In this document: piece by piece, positions 27,324 to 35,337 of the stretch
How the letters are laid out: every line of letters starts with the position of its first letter
Numbering within the stretch: position 1 is the stretch's first letter
Assembly: GCA_035293765.1 (NCBI GenBank)
Contig: DATGMF010000055.1
Span: 62,001-126,000, forward strand
Length of the DNA: 64,000 nt
Reading direction: 5' to 3'
DNA from: DASRHT01 sp035293765
GTDB lineage: Bacteria > Chloroflexota > Ktedonobacteria > Ktedonobacterales > Ktedonobacteraceae
Translations under genes and position numbers: made by a program
The notes under the pieces: generated by a model
Told to the model about the DNA's origin: nothing
Seen by the model: only the letters and a program-made list of their open reading frames with translations
Database searches by the model: none

Positions 27324-27758
27324 ATGCCAATTAGCCCTGAAACCATTCTGGATGCATTTAAACAGAAGGGACTGCGTATCACCACGCCGCGTCGCACCCT
27401 GGCACTTCTCCTGAGCGAAACCATCGGGACCGATTTTACCGTTGAGGAACTATGGGATATGGTGCTCAAGCGCGAACCAGCCGTGGGGCGGGCGACGGTC
27501 TTCCGCGCGGTTGAGATTTTGCAGGAGTTGCAACTGCTCGACCGGATCGAGTTTGCTGATGGTTCGCACCGCTTTCGTTTCTGTCACGAGGCCGGTCAGC
27601 ATCACCATCACATCACCTGTTCCGGTTGTGGCAAAGTGACGGCAGTGCAAACCTGCTTGAGCGTGGAGCAGATCGCAGCTGTCGCCAATATGGCCGATTT
27701 TGCCGTCGAAGGTCACCGCCTCGAATTCTTTGGCCGCTGCGCAAATTGTCGCACATAA
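27324..27758 (+). CDS. Fur-family metal-responsive repressor
   Basis: A 144-residue Fur-superfamily regulator. The winged helix is GLRITTPRRTLALLLSE to VGRATVFRAVEIL; the metal-binding part has GQHHHHITCSGCGKV and a C-terminal CANC pair, giving a CxxC...CxxC structural zinc site. Fur, Zur and PerR cannot be separated by eye. The ATG at 27324 (CAGGAT upstream) is preferred over a TTG at 27303. A TATAAT at 27284-27289 is the likely -10, and its AT-rich surroundings could hold an autoregulatory operator. mutM follows after 29 bases, suggesting cotranscription. Confidence 0.82.
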   Translation: MPISPETILDAFKQKGLRITTPRRTLALLLSETIGTDFTVEELWDMVLKREPAVGRATVFRAVEILQELQLLDRIEFADGSHRFRFCHEAGQHHHHITCSGCGKVTAVQTCLSVEQIAAVANMADFAVEGHRLEFFGRCANCRT

Positions 27759-27787
27759 AAAACCTTTATTACGGTGTAATAACTATC

Positions 27788-28732
27788 ATGCCAGAATTGC
27801 CAGAAGTTGAATATACCGCGCGTCAACTGCGCGCCTCTATTGTGGGAGCAACCATTCGTCAGGCGCATGTCTTTTGGAGACGCACGCTTGATCATCCTGA
27901 TCTTGAAGATTTTCTTGTGCAGAGCGCCGAGAGGCGTATAGAAGGCGTGCGCAGGCGCGGCAAATTTTTGCTGCTCGATCTCAGCGGCGATCTCTTCCTT
28001 TCAATCCACCGCCGTATGACTGGTAATCTCCTGCTGCTCCCTCCCGGCTGGTGCCTTGACACCACATTGCAGCAGCGCGATCCGCTGGCCTGGAATACGA
28101 GGGGGCCGCGCTTCCACCTGGAAGACGCTGGCGCAGAAACGTCCGATAGTCACGAAACGGAGTATTGCCGGCTTTGCTTCGATTTCGCCGATGGCCGGCG
28201 CTTGCTCTACACCGATCCGCGCAAGTTCGGGCGCATCGGGCTCTGGTCACGCGAGGACGAGCAAAAGCTCTTTGCGGATCTGGGGCCGGAGCCGCTAGAC
28301 GAGGAATTTACTCCTGCCCGGCTGACCGCAGGCTTGATGCGCCACCGCACAGGCGTGAAGCAGGCATTATTAAACCAGCGCGTGGTCGCAGGCGTGGGGA
28401 ATATCTATGCAGACGAGGCGCTTTTTTATGCCCAGATCCATCCCTCCCGCCGCAGCGATAGCTTGACCCCCGACGAGATCCAACTCCTGCGAGAGGGGAT
28501 CGTCACAGTACTCAGCCGGAGCATTGAGCATGGGGGCACCTCTTTTAACGATTATCGCGATCTATGGGGCGAGGCCGGCCATAACTACAACCACGTCTGC
28601 GTCTACCAGCAAGACGGCCAGCCCTGCAAACGTTGTGGGTCCATCGTTGAACGCATCGTGATCGCCCAACGCAGCACTCATTTCTGCCCTCACTGCCAGC
28701 CGCTTACTATTAGAGACGGCCAACATCACTAA
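27788..28732 (+). CDS. mutM: formamidopyrimidine-DNA glycosylase
   Basis: A 314-residue base-excision repair enzyme that removes 8-oxoguanine and FaPy lesions. The N-terminus is MPELPEVE, with Pro2 as nucleophile and Glu3 and Glu6 conserved. The H2TH region is QALLNQRVVAGVGNIYADEALF, and the C-terminal zinc finger has CKRCG...HFCPHC. The catalytic Lys region GKFLLLDL is present. Placement right after a Fur-family gene suggests an oxidative-stress link (inference). The family-A repeat at 28748 lies just after the stop. Confidence 0.95.
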   Translation: MPELPEVEYTARQLRASIVGATIRQAHVFWRRTLDHPDLEDFLVQSAERRIEGVRRRGKFLLLDLSGDLFLSIHRRMTGNLLLLPPGWCLDTTLQQRDPLAWNTRGPRFHLEDAGAETSDSHETEYCRLCFDFADGRRLLYTDPRKFGRIGLWSREDEQKLFADLGPEPLDEEFTPARLTAGLMRHRTGVKQALLNQRVVAGVGNIYADEALFYAQIHPSRRSDSLTPDEIQLLREGIVTVLSRSIEHGGTSFNDYRDLWGEAGHNYNHVCVYQQDGQPCKRCGSIVERIVIAQRSTHFCPHCQPLTIRDGQHH

Positions 28733-28747
28733 CGCGCCTATAAGATG

Positions 28748-28789
28748 GTAGGGGCAACCGCCCAGGGCAGGGGCAAGCCCGGCCCCTAC
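28748..28789. repeat. family-A palindromic repeat
   Basis: GTAGGGGCAACC...GGCCCCTAC, with an inner CAGGGGC copy. It separates mutM from the convergent lipoprotein gene. On the minus strand its GTAGGGGC end supplies the TAG stop of the lipoprotein gene. Confidence 0.65.
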
Positions 28790-29250
28790 TGCGGCGTAAA
28801 GAACGCCGGCGTACACGCAACTTGCGTTCCCGAGACATTAAAGCTCACATCGACCGTGGCGGGTACGCCTCGGGGTTGACGGCCTTGTAAGGGGAGCGTG
28901 AAGCTGACATATCCTCCGGCATCGCTCACCGCCTGTTTGTTCAGCGGCTGGTCGTTCCCCTGGAAGTGAACCACTCCCTGCGCGGTTGCTCCTCCCACTC
29001 CCATCACGTCTTTCGTTAACTTGGCATAGATAATAATAGTGCTAAAGGCCCCGGGGGCGTTATTTGATGACCATGCGCCGCAGCGATACGTCGGAACCGC
29101 CGGAACAGGCGAGGTTTGCGCTTGAAACCCCTTATCAATTGTCACCGTCTGTTGCGGCGCGATCTGGGTAGCAGTGCTCGCGCACGCACTAAGCAGGAAG
29201 AACAGGCAGATAAGGAGCATACTGTATATAAAATGGTGGATATTTTTCAT
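28786..29250 (-). CDS. small secreted lipoprotein
   Basis: A 154-residue protein with a classic lipoprotein signal: basic start, hydrophobic stretch and lipobox LSAC at residues about 21-24. The mature part has FSTIIIYAKLTKDVMGVGGA and a VSFTLPLQG core, which suggests an immunoglobulin-like beta-sandwich, with Cys residues near each end. The function is unknown. The ATG at 29250 has AGGG 5 bases upstream; an in-frame ATG at 29277 would put charged residues before the signal. The stop codon lies inside the family-A repeat at 28748-28789. Confidence 0.7.
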   Translation of the reverse strand: MKNIHHFIYSMLLICLFFLLSACASTATQIAPQQTVTIDKGFQAQTSPVPAVPTYRCGAWSSNNAPGAFSTIIIYAKLTKDVMGVGGATAQGVVHFQGNDQPLNKQAVSDAGGYVSFTLPLQGRQPRGVPATVDVSFNVSGTQVACTPAFFTPQ

Positions 29251-29383
29251 TTTGCCCTGCACTAACGGTATCTTCATCTAACAAAAAACCATGCTACTAT
29301 AGTAACGTAAAAACTCATGTTAGGAAATACAAGTCCAGTATATCACACGCCAAATATTTTAATGATATTTTTTTATCTCAGCC

Positions 29384-29412
29384 TTGTTATAGTACTTCTT
29401 CTCTTGTATAAT
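29384..29412 (+). promoter_or_regulatory. probable promoter, distal, for larB
   Basis: TTGTTA (29384-29389), a 17-bp spacer and TATAAT (29407-29412). A hairpin with a 15-base stem (29483-29516, loop CGCC) lies between this and the proximal promoter at 29618. Confidence 0.5.
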
Positions 29413-29617
29413 AATGACTATATTGGGAGAAACTCGTCGTAACGTGCGTGAAGTAGCGCATCTATCATAAGAAGAAGCAGAAGTCTCCTCCTTTTTCCGC
29501 CGAAAAAGAAGGAGACGGAAGCCAGGCTAACGCAATTGCGTATAAATGAGTACATACTTCTAATAGTAAGAAAAGTACGATATAGCCGCTCATGAGTAGT
29601 ATTGTACTACTGTTGGC

Positions 29618-29646
29618 TTGCTGATTGTGATAGACTATGTTACACT
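29618..29646 (+). promoter_or_regulatory. probable promoter, proximal, for larB
   Basis: TTGCTG (29618-29623), a 17-bp spacer and TACACT (29641-29646) lie 57 bases before the GTG start of the LarB-like gene. Confidence 0.4.
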
Positions 29647-29702
29647 ATCACTTGTAATGGGGCTCCCAACGAGTAATGCTTATGTAGAGGTCCATTCGAG
29701 GT

Positions 29703-30578
29703 GTGGTTTTTGTGAATTATGAAGATAACGAACAACTAGAACTCTTACATCATCTGCTTGAGAATGGGCATTTCGGGCTGGTTAAGAAAGAGGTGAATTG
29801 GATGAGCAAGCAGGAAGAGACGTTTAATGCTTCAGGGGAATCACAAGGATCGCCAGCGGCTTCAGCCTCACAGCATTTCTCTTCGGACCTGGAAATCCGT
29901 CCTGATACTGCCCGTGAGCAACGCAAAGGCACCCCTGAGGTTATTTTCGGTGAAACGAAAGAAACCGCGCAAATCATTACTATGGCCCAGATACTTCTTG
30001 CCAGGACAGGAAGGGCAATCGTTAGCCGTCTGCCGCCGGAAGCATTGCCGGCGATCCAGGAGGCTTTTCGCGAGTATGTTATGCGTGTTCGCGAGGCGGC
30101 GCATGCTGTGGTTATCTATCGTGCGGATTATGTACGGAGGAATACTGGTGGACATGTAGGGGTAATTAGCGCCGGAACTTCTGACATTCCAATAGCGGAA
30201 GAGGCAGTTCTCATCGCCGAAGAGATGGGATGCCAGGTCTCTTGTATCTATGATGTGGGGGTTGCGGGTCTGCACCGCCTTATAGGACCGTTGCGGGGCC
30301 TGCTTGCCAACGATGTGGATGCGATTGTGGTCGCTGCTGGTATGGATGGTGCCTTACCTTCGGTGGTGGCAGGGCTGGTTCCTGTTCCTGTTATTGGTCT
30401 ACCAACGTCGATTGGCTATGGTATGGGCGGCAAAGGTATTGCCGCATTGCTTTCGATGTTGCAAACGTGTGCGCCGGGTCTCTCGGTGGTCAATATCGAT
30501 AATGGTGTCGGCGCTGGCATTACCGCCGCGCTGATCGCCAATCGGGTGGCGCAGACGCGAGGACATCAGTCGCAGTAG
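29703..30578 (+). CDS. larB: LarB-like pyridinium-3,5-biscarboxylic acid mononucleotide synthase
   Basis: A 291-residue protein of the LarB/AIR-carboxylase-like family. LarB carboxylates and hydrolyses NaAD in making the nickel-pincer cofactor of lactate racemase. The PurE-like domain covers residues about 150-285 (GVISAGTSDIPIAEEAVLIA, then VVAAGMDGALPSVVAGLV and GYGMGGKGIAALLSML). The family lead-in RKGTPEVIFGETKE is present. Residues about 1-70 are longer and more Ser/Gln-rich than usual. No larC or larE is nearby. The start is GTG at 29703 or 29712; GAGG precedes both. Confidence 0.8.
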   Translation: MVFVNYEDNEQLELLHHLLENGHFGLVKKEVNWMSKQEETFNASGESQGSPAASASQHFSSDLEIRPDTAREQRKGTPEVIFGETKETAQIITMAQILLARTGRAIVSRLPPEALPAIQEAFREYVMRVREAAHAVVIYRADYVRRNTGGHVGVISAGTSDIPIAEEAVLIAEEMGCQVSCIYDVGVAGLHRLIGPLRGLLANDVDAIVVAAGMDGALPSVVAGLVPVPVIGLPTSIGYGMGGKGIAALLSMLQTCAPGLSVVNIDNGVGAGITAALIANRVAQTRGHQSQ

Positions 30579-30672
30579 GGAAGCAGCGAGATGTTCTGAA
30601 TTGAGAATGTCTCACCGCGTTGTATGTTGGGCGAAAGTGGGAGTACGAAGTTTAAGAGAGGCGGGACTTTCT

Positions 30673-30951
30673 ATGGCAAACAATAAACGTGGACCCGAGC
30701 CAGGCTCGCAAAAAGCGAAGCATGGCGGTCAGGCTGTACGTGAGAAGTACGGACCGGAATTCTATTCAAAGATCGGTAAAAAGGGGGGCGACACCGTCAA
30801 GGAGAAGCGGGGGCCTCAATTTTATGCCGAGATTGGAAAGAAGGGCGGCGAGTCCACAAAGCGTCAGCAAGGCTCAGAGTTCTATTCCAGGATTGGAAAA
30901 AAGGGTGGCGAGCGTGGACGTACTATCACTACGAATAGCGACAAGGAGTAG
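30673..30951 (+). CDS. KGG-repeat stress protein (Con-10/GsiB-like)
   Basis: A 92-residue very hydrophilic protein of tandem units of about 20 residues of the form GPEFYSKIGKKGGDTVKEKR, with KGG motifs at four positions. Such proteins (fungal Con-10, Bacillus GsiB) are intrinsically disordered and are induced by desiccation, sporulation or general stress. The ATG at 30673 is chosen because the repeat family begins there and GAGAGGCGGG lies upstream. A strong hairpin terminator follows 27 bases after the stop. Confidence 0.82.
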   Translation: MANNKRGPEPGSQKAKHGGQAVREKYGPEFYSKIGKKGGDTVKEKRGPQFYAEIGKKGGESTKRQQGSEFYSRIGKKGGERGRTITTNSDKE

Positions 30952-30977
30952 CTCCGTTCCTATCCGATAATTGCGTG

Positions 30978-31031
30978 CCTCTAGCAGCGCGCTTCCCAGG
31001 TCCGTGCCACTGGGAAGCGCGCTGCTAGAGG
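30978..31031. terminator. bidirectional hairpin terminator
   Basis: A perfect 22-bp stem (CCTCTAGCAGCGCGCTTCCC and onward) with a 10-base loop separates the KGG gene from the convergent ftsZ. Confidence 0.8.
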
Positions 31032-31051
31032 CGCTTTATGTCGCTCTGCTC

Positions 31052-32554
31052 TTACTCGTCGAATCGCTTCAGGAACGGAGGTATGTCAACGGCGTCATCA
31101 TCGGCGTCCGCCTGTTGCCGCCTGAGCATCTCCTGACGGCGACCCATGCTGCGAATGCCGCGCAGGTCGTTCAGACTGCGCTGCTGCCTTGCCGGCTGCC
31201 CCGATTGCTGTACCGGTGGGGGCATCCGCGTGGGAGGCGGCGATGGCGGTATACGCTGCCCCATTGAGCGCGGTTGCGGTGTAATCGGCCCTCTGGGCGT
31301 CGCTCCTATCGCTCCCGCCTGCCCTATTACGTTGCGCGCCCCAGGTTGCTCCATGCGTATTGCCTGGATTCTTGCCGTTGGCATGTCTTCCATGCCTGCT
31401 GCGATCAGGGTGACACGAATAGCGTCTTGTAAGGACGGATCGATAACGGCCCCGAAGGTAATATCTGCCGAGCTATCAATGGATTCGCCGATGCGCTCAG
31501 CGACCTCGTTGACTTCGAAAAGCGTCATATCGTCGCCGCCACTGATATTGAAGAGCACGCGCTTCGCGCCGCGGATCGTGACGTTGAGAAATCCGCCCGC
31601 GATAGCTTCCTCGGCAGCCTGCTGGGCGCGATTGCGTCCCCGCCCCTGACCGATACTCATCAAGGCTGTGCCGGCCTCGCGCAACACGCTACGCACGTCG
31701 GCAAAATCCACATTGACCATCCCTGGCACGTTGATGACTTCCGCGATCCCCTGTACCCCCTGCCGTAACACATCATCAGCGATCTTAAACGCTTCCGACA
31801 GGTTGCGGTCGCGGTCCACTGTGCTCAACAGGCGATCATTGGGAATGATGATCAGGGCGTCAATCTCAGAGCGCAATTCCGCCAGCCCCTGTTCGGCGAT
31901 GCGCCTGCGCCGCGTGCCCTCGAAGGTGAATGGCAGTGTGACAATACCGATGGTGAGCGCGCCGAGCTTTTTGGCAATCGAGGCCACGACCGGCGCAGCT
32001 CCCGTGCCGGTGCCTCCACCCATGCCGGCGGCGATAAACACCAGGTCGGCATCGCCCAGCGCGGCGCGGATCTCGGCTGCACTCTCGGTGGCGGCTCGCA
32101 ACCCTATCGCGGCGTTGCCTCCGGCTCCCAGCCCTTTGGTCTGGTGCTGCCCCAGGCAAATGCGCTGCTGTGCCTGCGAAAGCGCCAGTACCTGAGCGTC
32201 GGTGTTGAGCGCGATAAAGCGTACTCCTCGCACGCCAGCGTGAATCATGCGTCCAACGGCGTTCATGCCGCCCCCGCCGACGCCCACAACGGCAATATCA
32301 ACGGCGTGCGGACCCTGAAATTGCGTTGAGAAAGGAGATCGAGAAGAAACGATATCTTCGTCGGTGTAACGCTGGCTCCGCTCTGATCGACTATGCTCAT
32401 CACGCTGCTGCATATTTTTCCCCTCCACCTCATGCCGCAAAACGGCCCATTGGTCTTCTGGCTCTTCGTATACATCGGGCCTGGCCGCGGCCTTCTCCGT
32501 CCATTGCTCCCGCGACTGATTGCGCTTATATGCATCATGCGACATTGGCTGCAT
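31052..32554 (-). CDS. ftsZ: cell division protein FtsZ
   Basis: A 500-residue tubulin-like GTPase that forms the division ring. The GTP-binding signature GGGTGTGAAP and the T7-loop region NVDFADVR are intact. The C-terminal partner-binding peptide reads DIPPFLKRF at the very end, after a Pro/Gln-rich linker of about 80 residues. About 65 extra charged residues precede the usual start (DIAVVGVGGGG). Starts are possible at GTG 32560, ATG 32554 or a further ATG; a G-rich site precedes the first two. It stands alone, without ftsA, ftsQ or mur genes, unlike the dcw clusters of most bacteria. Confidence 0.95.
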   Translation of the reverse strand: MQPMSHDAYKRNQSREQWTEKAAARPDVYEEPEDQWAVLRHEVEGKNMQQRDEHSRSERSQRYTDEDIVSSRSPFSTQFQGPHAVDIAVVGVGGGGMNAVGRMIHAGVRGVRFIALNTDAQVLALSQAQQRICLGQHQTKGLGAGGNAAIGLRAATESAAEIRAALGDADLVFIAAGMGGGTGTGAAPVVASIAKKLGALTIGIVTLPFTFEGTRRRRIAEQGLAELRSEIDALIIIPNDRLLSTVDRDRNLSEAFKIADDVLRQGVQGIAEVINVPGMVNVDFADVRSVLREAGTALMSIGQGRGRNRAQQAAEEAIAGGFLNVTIRGAKRVLFNISGGDDMTLFEVNEVAERIGESIDSSADITFGAVIDPSLQDAIRVTLIAAGMEDMPTARIQAIRMEQPGARNVIGQAGAIGATPRGPITPQPRSMGQRIPPSPPPTRMPPPVQQSGQPARQQRSLNDLRGIRSMGRRQEMLRRQQADADDDAVDIPPFLKRFDE

Positions 32555-32855
32555 ACACACCCCCCATTTCTTCTCTTACAGAGATGATGGCACAGTCTCC
32601 GTTGACAGGCAGGTGCCCCCGCCGTTTTTGATCGAGGCTGGTCAGGTTTAAGCCTGGTGCCTGTTACAAGCTGCTATCCCTCAACATGGGGTCCCTGACG
32701 TTGAAACGTGTTTCTACCCGCATTGTAACAAGAGTGTCAAGGGTGTATGTTATAGTTGATCTTGTTTCAGTGCAGCAGGTTCGCCTCTATTATGAATAAC
32801 GTACGAAAACGCGAAAAGTGATATAAGTTAGGGGGAAGATGCGTTGTCATAACAG

Positions 32856-32928
32856 CTATACCACTTCGGAGGATAGCAAGGGGGAATGGGAGCTACACAG
32901 GGATGCTGCGCCTGCCGAAGTGGTATAG
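32856..32928 (-). terminator. 14-bp perfect inverted repeat with long loop
   Basis: CTATACCACTTCGG and CCGAAGTGGTATAG are separated by 45 bases, just downstream of the Lys-rich small gene (minus strand). It could be a terminator or the ends of a small mobile repeat. The rest of the gap 32555-32934, upstream of ftsZ, shows no clear promoter. Confidence 0.5.
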
Positions 32929-32934
32929 TGACCG

Positions 32935-33063
32935 CTATTCTTTCTTGAGAGAGAAAGAATCTGTACCTGCCTTAGCGGCTTTCTTTTCTTTTTGAGCTTC
33001 TTTCTTTTGTTTGTTCGATTTAGGCGGCGCTTTCTGCACCTTCCTTTGTTCTTTATTTGCCAC
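32935..33063 (-). CDS. Lys-rich 42-residue protein
   Basis: A small gene with a GTG start and a strong AGGAGG 8 bases upstream. The product begins MANKEQRKVQKAPPKSNKQK and has about one-third Lys, no hydrophobic core and a SFSLKKE tail. Such short basic disordered proteins may bind nucleic acid or ribosomes, but no family is recognised. It sits 100 bases downstream of the response-regulator gene on the same strand and is followed by a long-loop inverted repeat. Confidence 0.6.
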   Translation of the reverse strand: MANKEQRKVQKAPPKSNKQKKEAQKEKKAAKAGTDSFSLKKE

Positions 33064-33165
33064 GATATGTACCTCCTAATCTCGTTGTACAGATGACTGC
33101 AACGATTATGCATACTACCATTGTAACAGATTATTTGACGGGAGGGGTAGTACAGGCTCAAAACT

Positions 33166-33603
33166 TTACGAGTGTTGGGACTGCTCCAATAGCCGCCGCT
33201 CTTCGTAAGTCGCCAGCACATGGGTGATCATGCGCAGCACGTTGCCGATGTCCATTGGCTTGCGCAGTTGATAGATCCCCCGCTGTTCAAGCTCCTGAAC
33301 TGGTAGCGTCGCGCTCATCATAATCGTCGGGATGTCCCGCGTCTCCTCAGATTTCTGGAGCTTATCGTATAGCTCCAATCCATTCAGCCCGGGAAGGCGA
33401 TAATCCAGTAATATCAGACAAGGATGAAGTTCCGGGATGCGCTCCAACGCAACCTGGCTGCTATCGACAGTTGCAGTATGATAGGGAGTTTCCTCCTCAA
33501 TGAGTTGTTGCAGAAAACTCGCGATAGCTGCATCATCCTCAACAATAAGAATAGGCGTGTTGTATGGGCTCTGCGCTGCTGGTGGAATAACTTCCCCTGG
33601 CAT
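33166..33603 (-). CDS. single-domain response regulator
   Basis: A 145-residue CheY-like receiver domain. The acidic pair is in ILIVEDDAAI, the phosphorylatable Asp is in LILLDYRLPGLNG, the Ser/Thr switch is in TIMMSAT and the Lys is in QLRKPMD. There is no output domain, so it works through protein contacts or in a phosphorelay. AAGGAG lies 6 bases before the ATG at 33603, which is preferred over an ATG at 33627. No histidine kinase is adjacent. Confidence 0.85.
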   Translation of the reverse strand: MPGEVIPPAAQSPYNTPILIVEDDAAIASFLQQLIEEETPYHTATVDSSQVALERIPELHPCLILLDYRLPGLNGLELYDKLQKSEETRDIPTIMMSATLPVQELEQRGIYQLRKPMDIGNVLRMITHVLATYEERRLLEQSQHS

Positions 33604-33766
33604 ATAAAACTCCTTTTCAGCTATCATGGATGAGAAAACAACGTAATAGTATATTTTACTCTAACGGATATGATAGAAGATCGGTGACGGACCCTGAAGG
33701 CAAATTTGGCATCTGCCCAAAAGTATCTTCTATCTTAACAAGAACCAATCTTGTTATATGAGAGAG

Positions 33767-34351
33767 TTACCTTTCCAGCGGCGGCCCTGCCGGAGGGAGT
33801 TGAGTGGCAGGCATATAGGCTGCGAAGGCATCTAACAGTTCTCCAGGCGTCTTTTTATGTAAAACTAGCCGGCTGCTAGTTGAGGGGATAAAGCCTTCCG
33901 TGGTGACATGAGCTATCAAGGCCAGTAGCGGGTCGAAATAGCTCATGACATTGAGTAATCCAATGGGTTTGCTGTGAAGCCCGATTTGTGCCCAGGTGAT
34001 GGCTTCGAAGAGCTCGTCAAAGGTGCCGTAGCCACCTGGTAGGGCGATAAAGCCATCAGCAAGATCGGCCATCAATGCTTTACGCTCGTGCATGCTGTTA
34101 ACCATATGGAGCTGTGTCAAGCGTTCATGTCCGACTTCTCGCTTGAAAAGTCCACGAGGCAGTACCCCAATAACTTCGCCGCCCTCTGCCAGGACAGCGT
34201 TTGCAATCACTCCCATCAATCCTATGCTTGCCCCTCCATAGACCAGTCCCAGTCCACGCGTTGCCAGCTCGTGACCAAGAGTGCGCGCTGCCTCTTCGTA
34301 TTCTTTACGTACGCCCATGCTTGAGCCTGCGAAGACACAGATACGACTCAT
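33767..34351 (-). CDS. LOG family protein (cytokinin-type nucleotide phosphoribohydrolase)
   Basis: A 194-residue Rossmann-fold protein of the LOG/TIGR00730 family, with the defining PGGYGTFDELFE motif, an N-terminal ICVFAGSSMG phosphate loop and YGGASIGLMG. Family members hydrolyse AMP or cytokinin monophosphates to the base and ribose 5-phosphate; in many bacteria the physiological substrate is unsettled. The ATG at 34351 has AAAGGA 7 bases upstream. It is monocistronic. Confidence 0.87.
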   Translation of the reverse strand: MSRICVFAGSSMGVRKEYEEAARTLGHELATRGLGLVYGGASIGLMGVIANAVLAEGGEVIGVLPRGLFKREVGHERLTQLHMVNSMHERKALMADLADGFIALPGGYGTFDELFEAITWAQIGLHSKPIGLLNVMSYFDPLLALIAHVTTEGFIPSTSSRLVLHKKTPGELLDAFAAYMPATQLPPAGPPLER

Positions 34352-34632
34352 GCGGATTCCTTTCCATCTCGCGGTTAAGGAGAAAACAAAACAACCTCTC
34401 TCATGAGAGGGGCACACTATGATAGTAGCACATTCTGACGGAGAAGGATATAGGCAAGTATCCCGTTAGCATAGTCGGGCTAGTCAGATGTTTACTCTTT
34501 CGGCGCTCGCCTGCAAGCCCAATGCGAGCAGTATTTCTTGCACATGTTGTATAATAGAGCGGTAGAATAATCTGTACTTTCACCCACATGTTATGCTTCT
34601 ACCTGTTTTGTTCAAATTTTTTTAGGAGTACG

Positions 34633-35328
34633 ATGATACAGGCGCTTATTTTTGACTTCGACGGCCTCATTCTGGACACGGAACTCTCTGCTTATCAGTC
34701 ATGGCAAGAAATATATCAGGAATATCAGTGTGATCTTCCGCTGGAACAATGGGCCAGGCGTATTGGCGGCGCGGCGGATCTCTTCGATCCCTGCGCGTAC
34801 CTGGAATCGCTATTGCAACGTCCGGTCGAGCGTGAAGTGCTCAGAGACAGACGCAACCGCCGCCACCTGGAGCTTATTGCTCTCCGCGACGCTCTTCCCG
34901 GGGTGGAAGCGTATCTTGCCGGTGGTCGCCGTCTTGGTTTAAAGCTCGCTGTAGCCTCAAGCTCATCAAAAAGATGGGTCACCGAGCATCTCTCCCGGCT
35001 TGGCCTGCTCGACTGCTTTGACGCTTTGCGCTGCGGCGATAGCGTTACGCACAAGAAGCCCCATCCTGAGCTATATAGTTTGGCCTTGCAAGATCTGGGT
35101 GTGGCACCCGAGCAGGCAATTGCCTTTGAAGATTCGCCCAATGGCGTGCTGGCGGCGCAGCGTGCTGGCATTTTCTGCGTCGCTGTCCCTAACATTATTA
35201 CCGGTCAGTTGCTGCTCGATCACGCCGATCTCCGGCTCTCCTCGCTATCAGACTTATCGTTAGAGGATTTATTAGCAGAAGTTGCAAAAAGAAAATCGTC
35301 TAACCTGGCAGACAATGCTGTAATTTAA
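34633..35328 (+). CDS. HAD-superfamily phosphatase (beta-phosphoglucomutase-like)
   Basis: A 231-residue HAD hydrolase of subfamily IA. Motif I is DFDGLILDTE, motif II is AVASSSSKRW, the Lys of motif III lies in THKKPHPELY and motif IV is AFEDSPNGV. The helical cap covers residues about 15-85. Sugar phosphates or similar small phosphoesters are likely substrates. AGGAG lies 4-5 bases before the ATG. The DUF1848 gene begins 9 bases after its stop, so the two are probably cotranscribed. Confidence 0.88.
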   Translation: MIQALIFDFDGLILDTELSAYQSWQEIYQEYQCDLPLEQWARRIGGAADLFDPCAYLESLLQRPVEREVLRDRRNRRHLELIALRDALPGVEAYLAGGRRLGLKLAVASSSSKRWVTEHLSRLGLLDCFDALRCGDSVTHKKPHPELYSLALQDLGVAPEQAIAFEDSPNGVLAAQRAGIFCVAVPNIITGQLLLDHADLRLSSLSDLSLEDLLAEVAKRKSSNLADNAVI

Positions 35329-35337
35329 AGGCGTACT

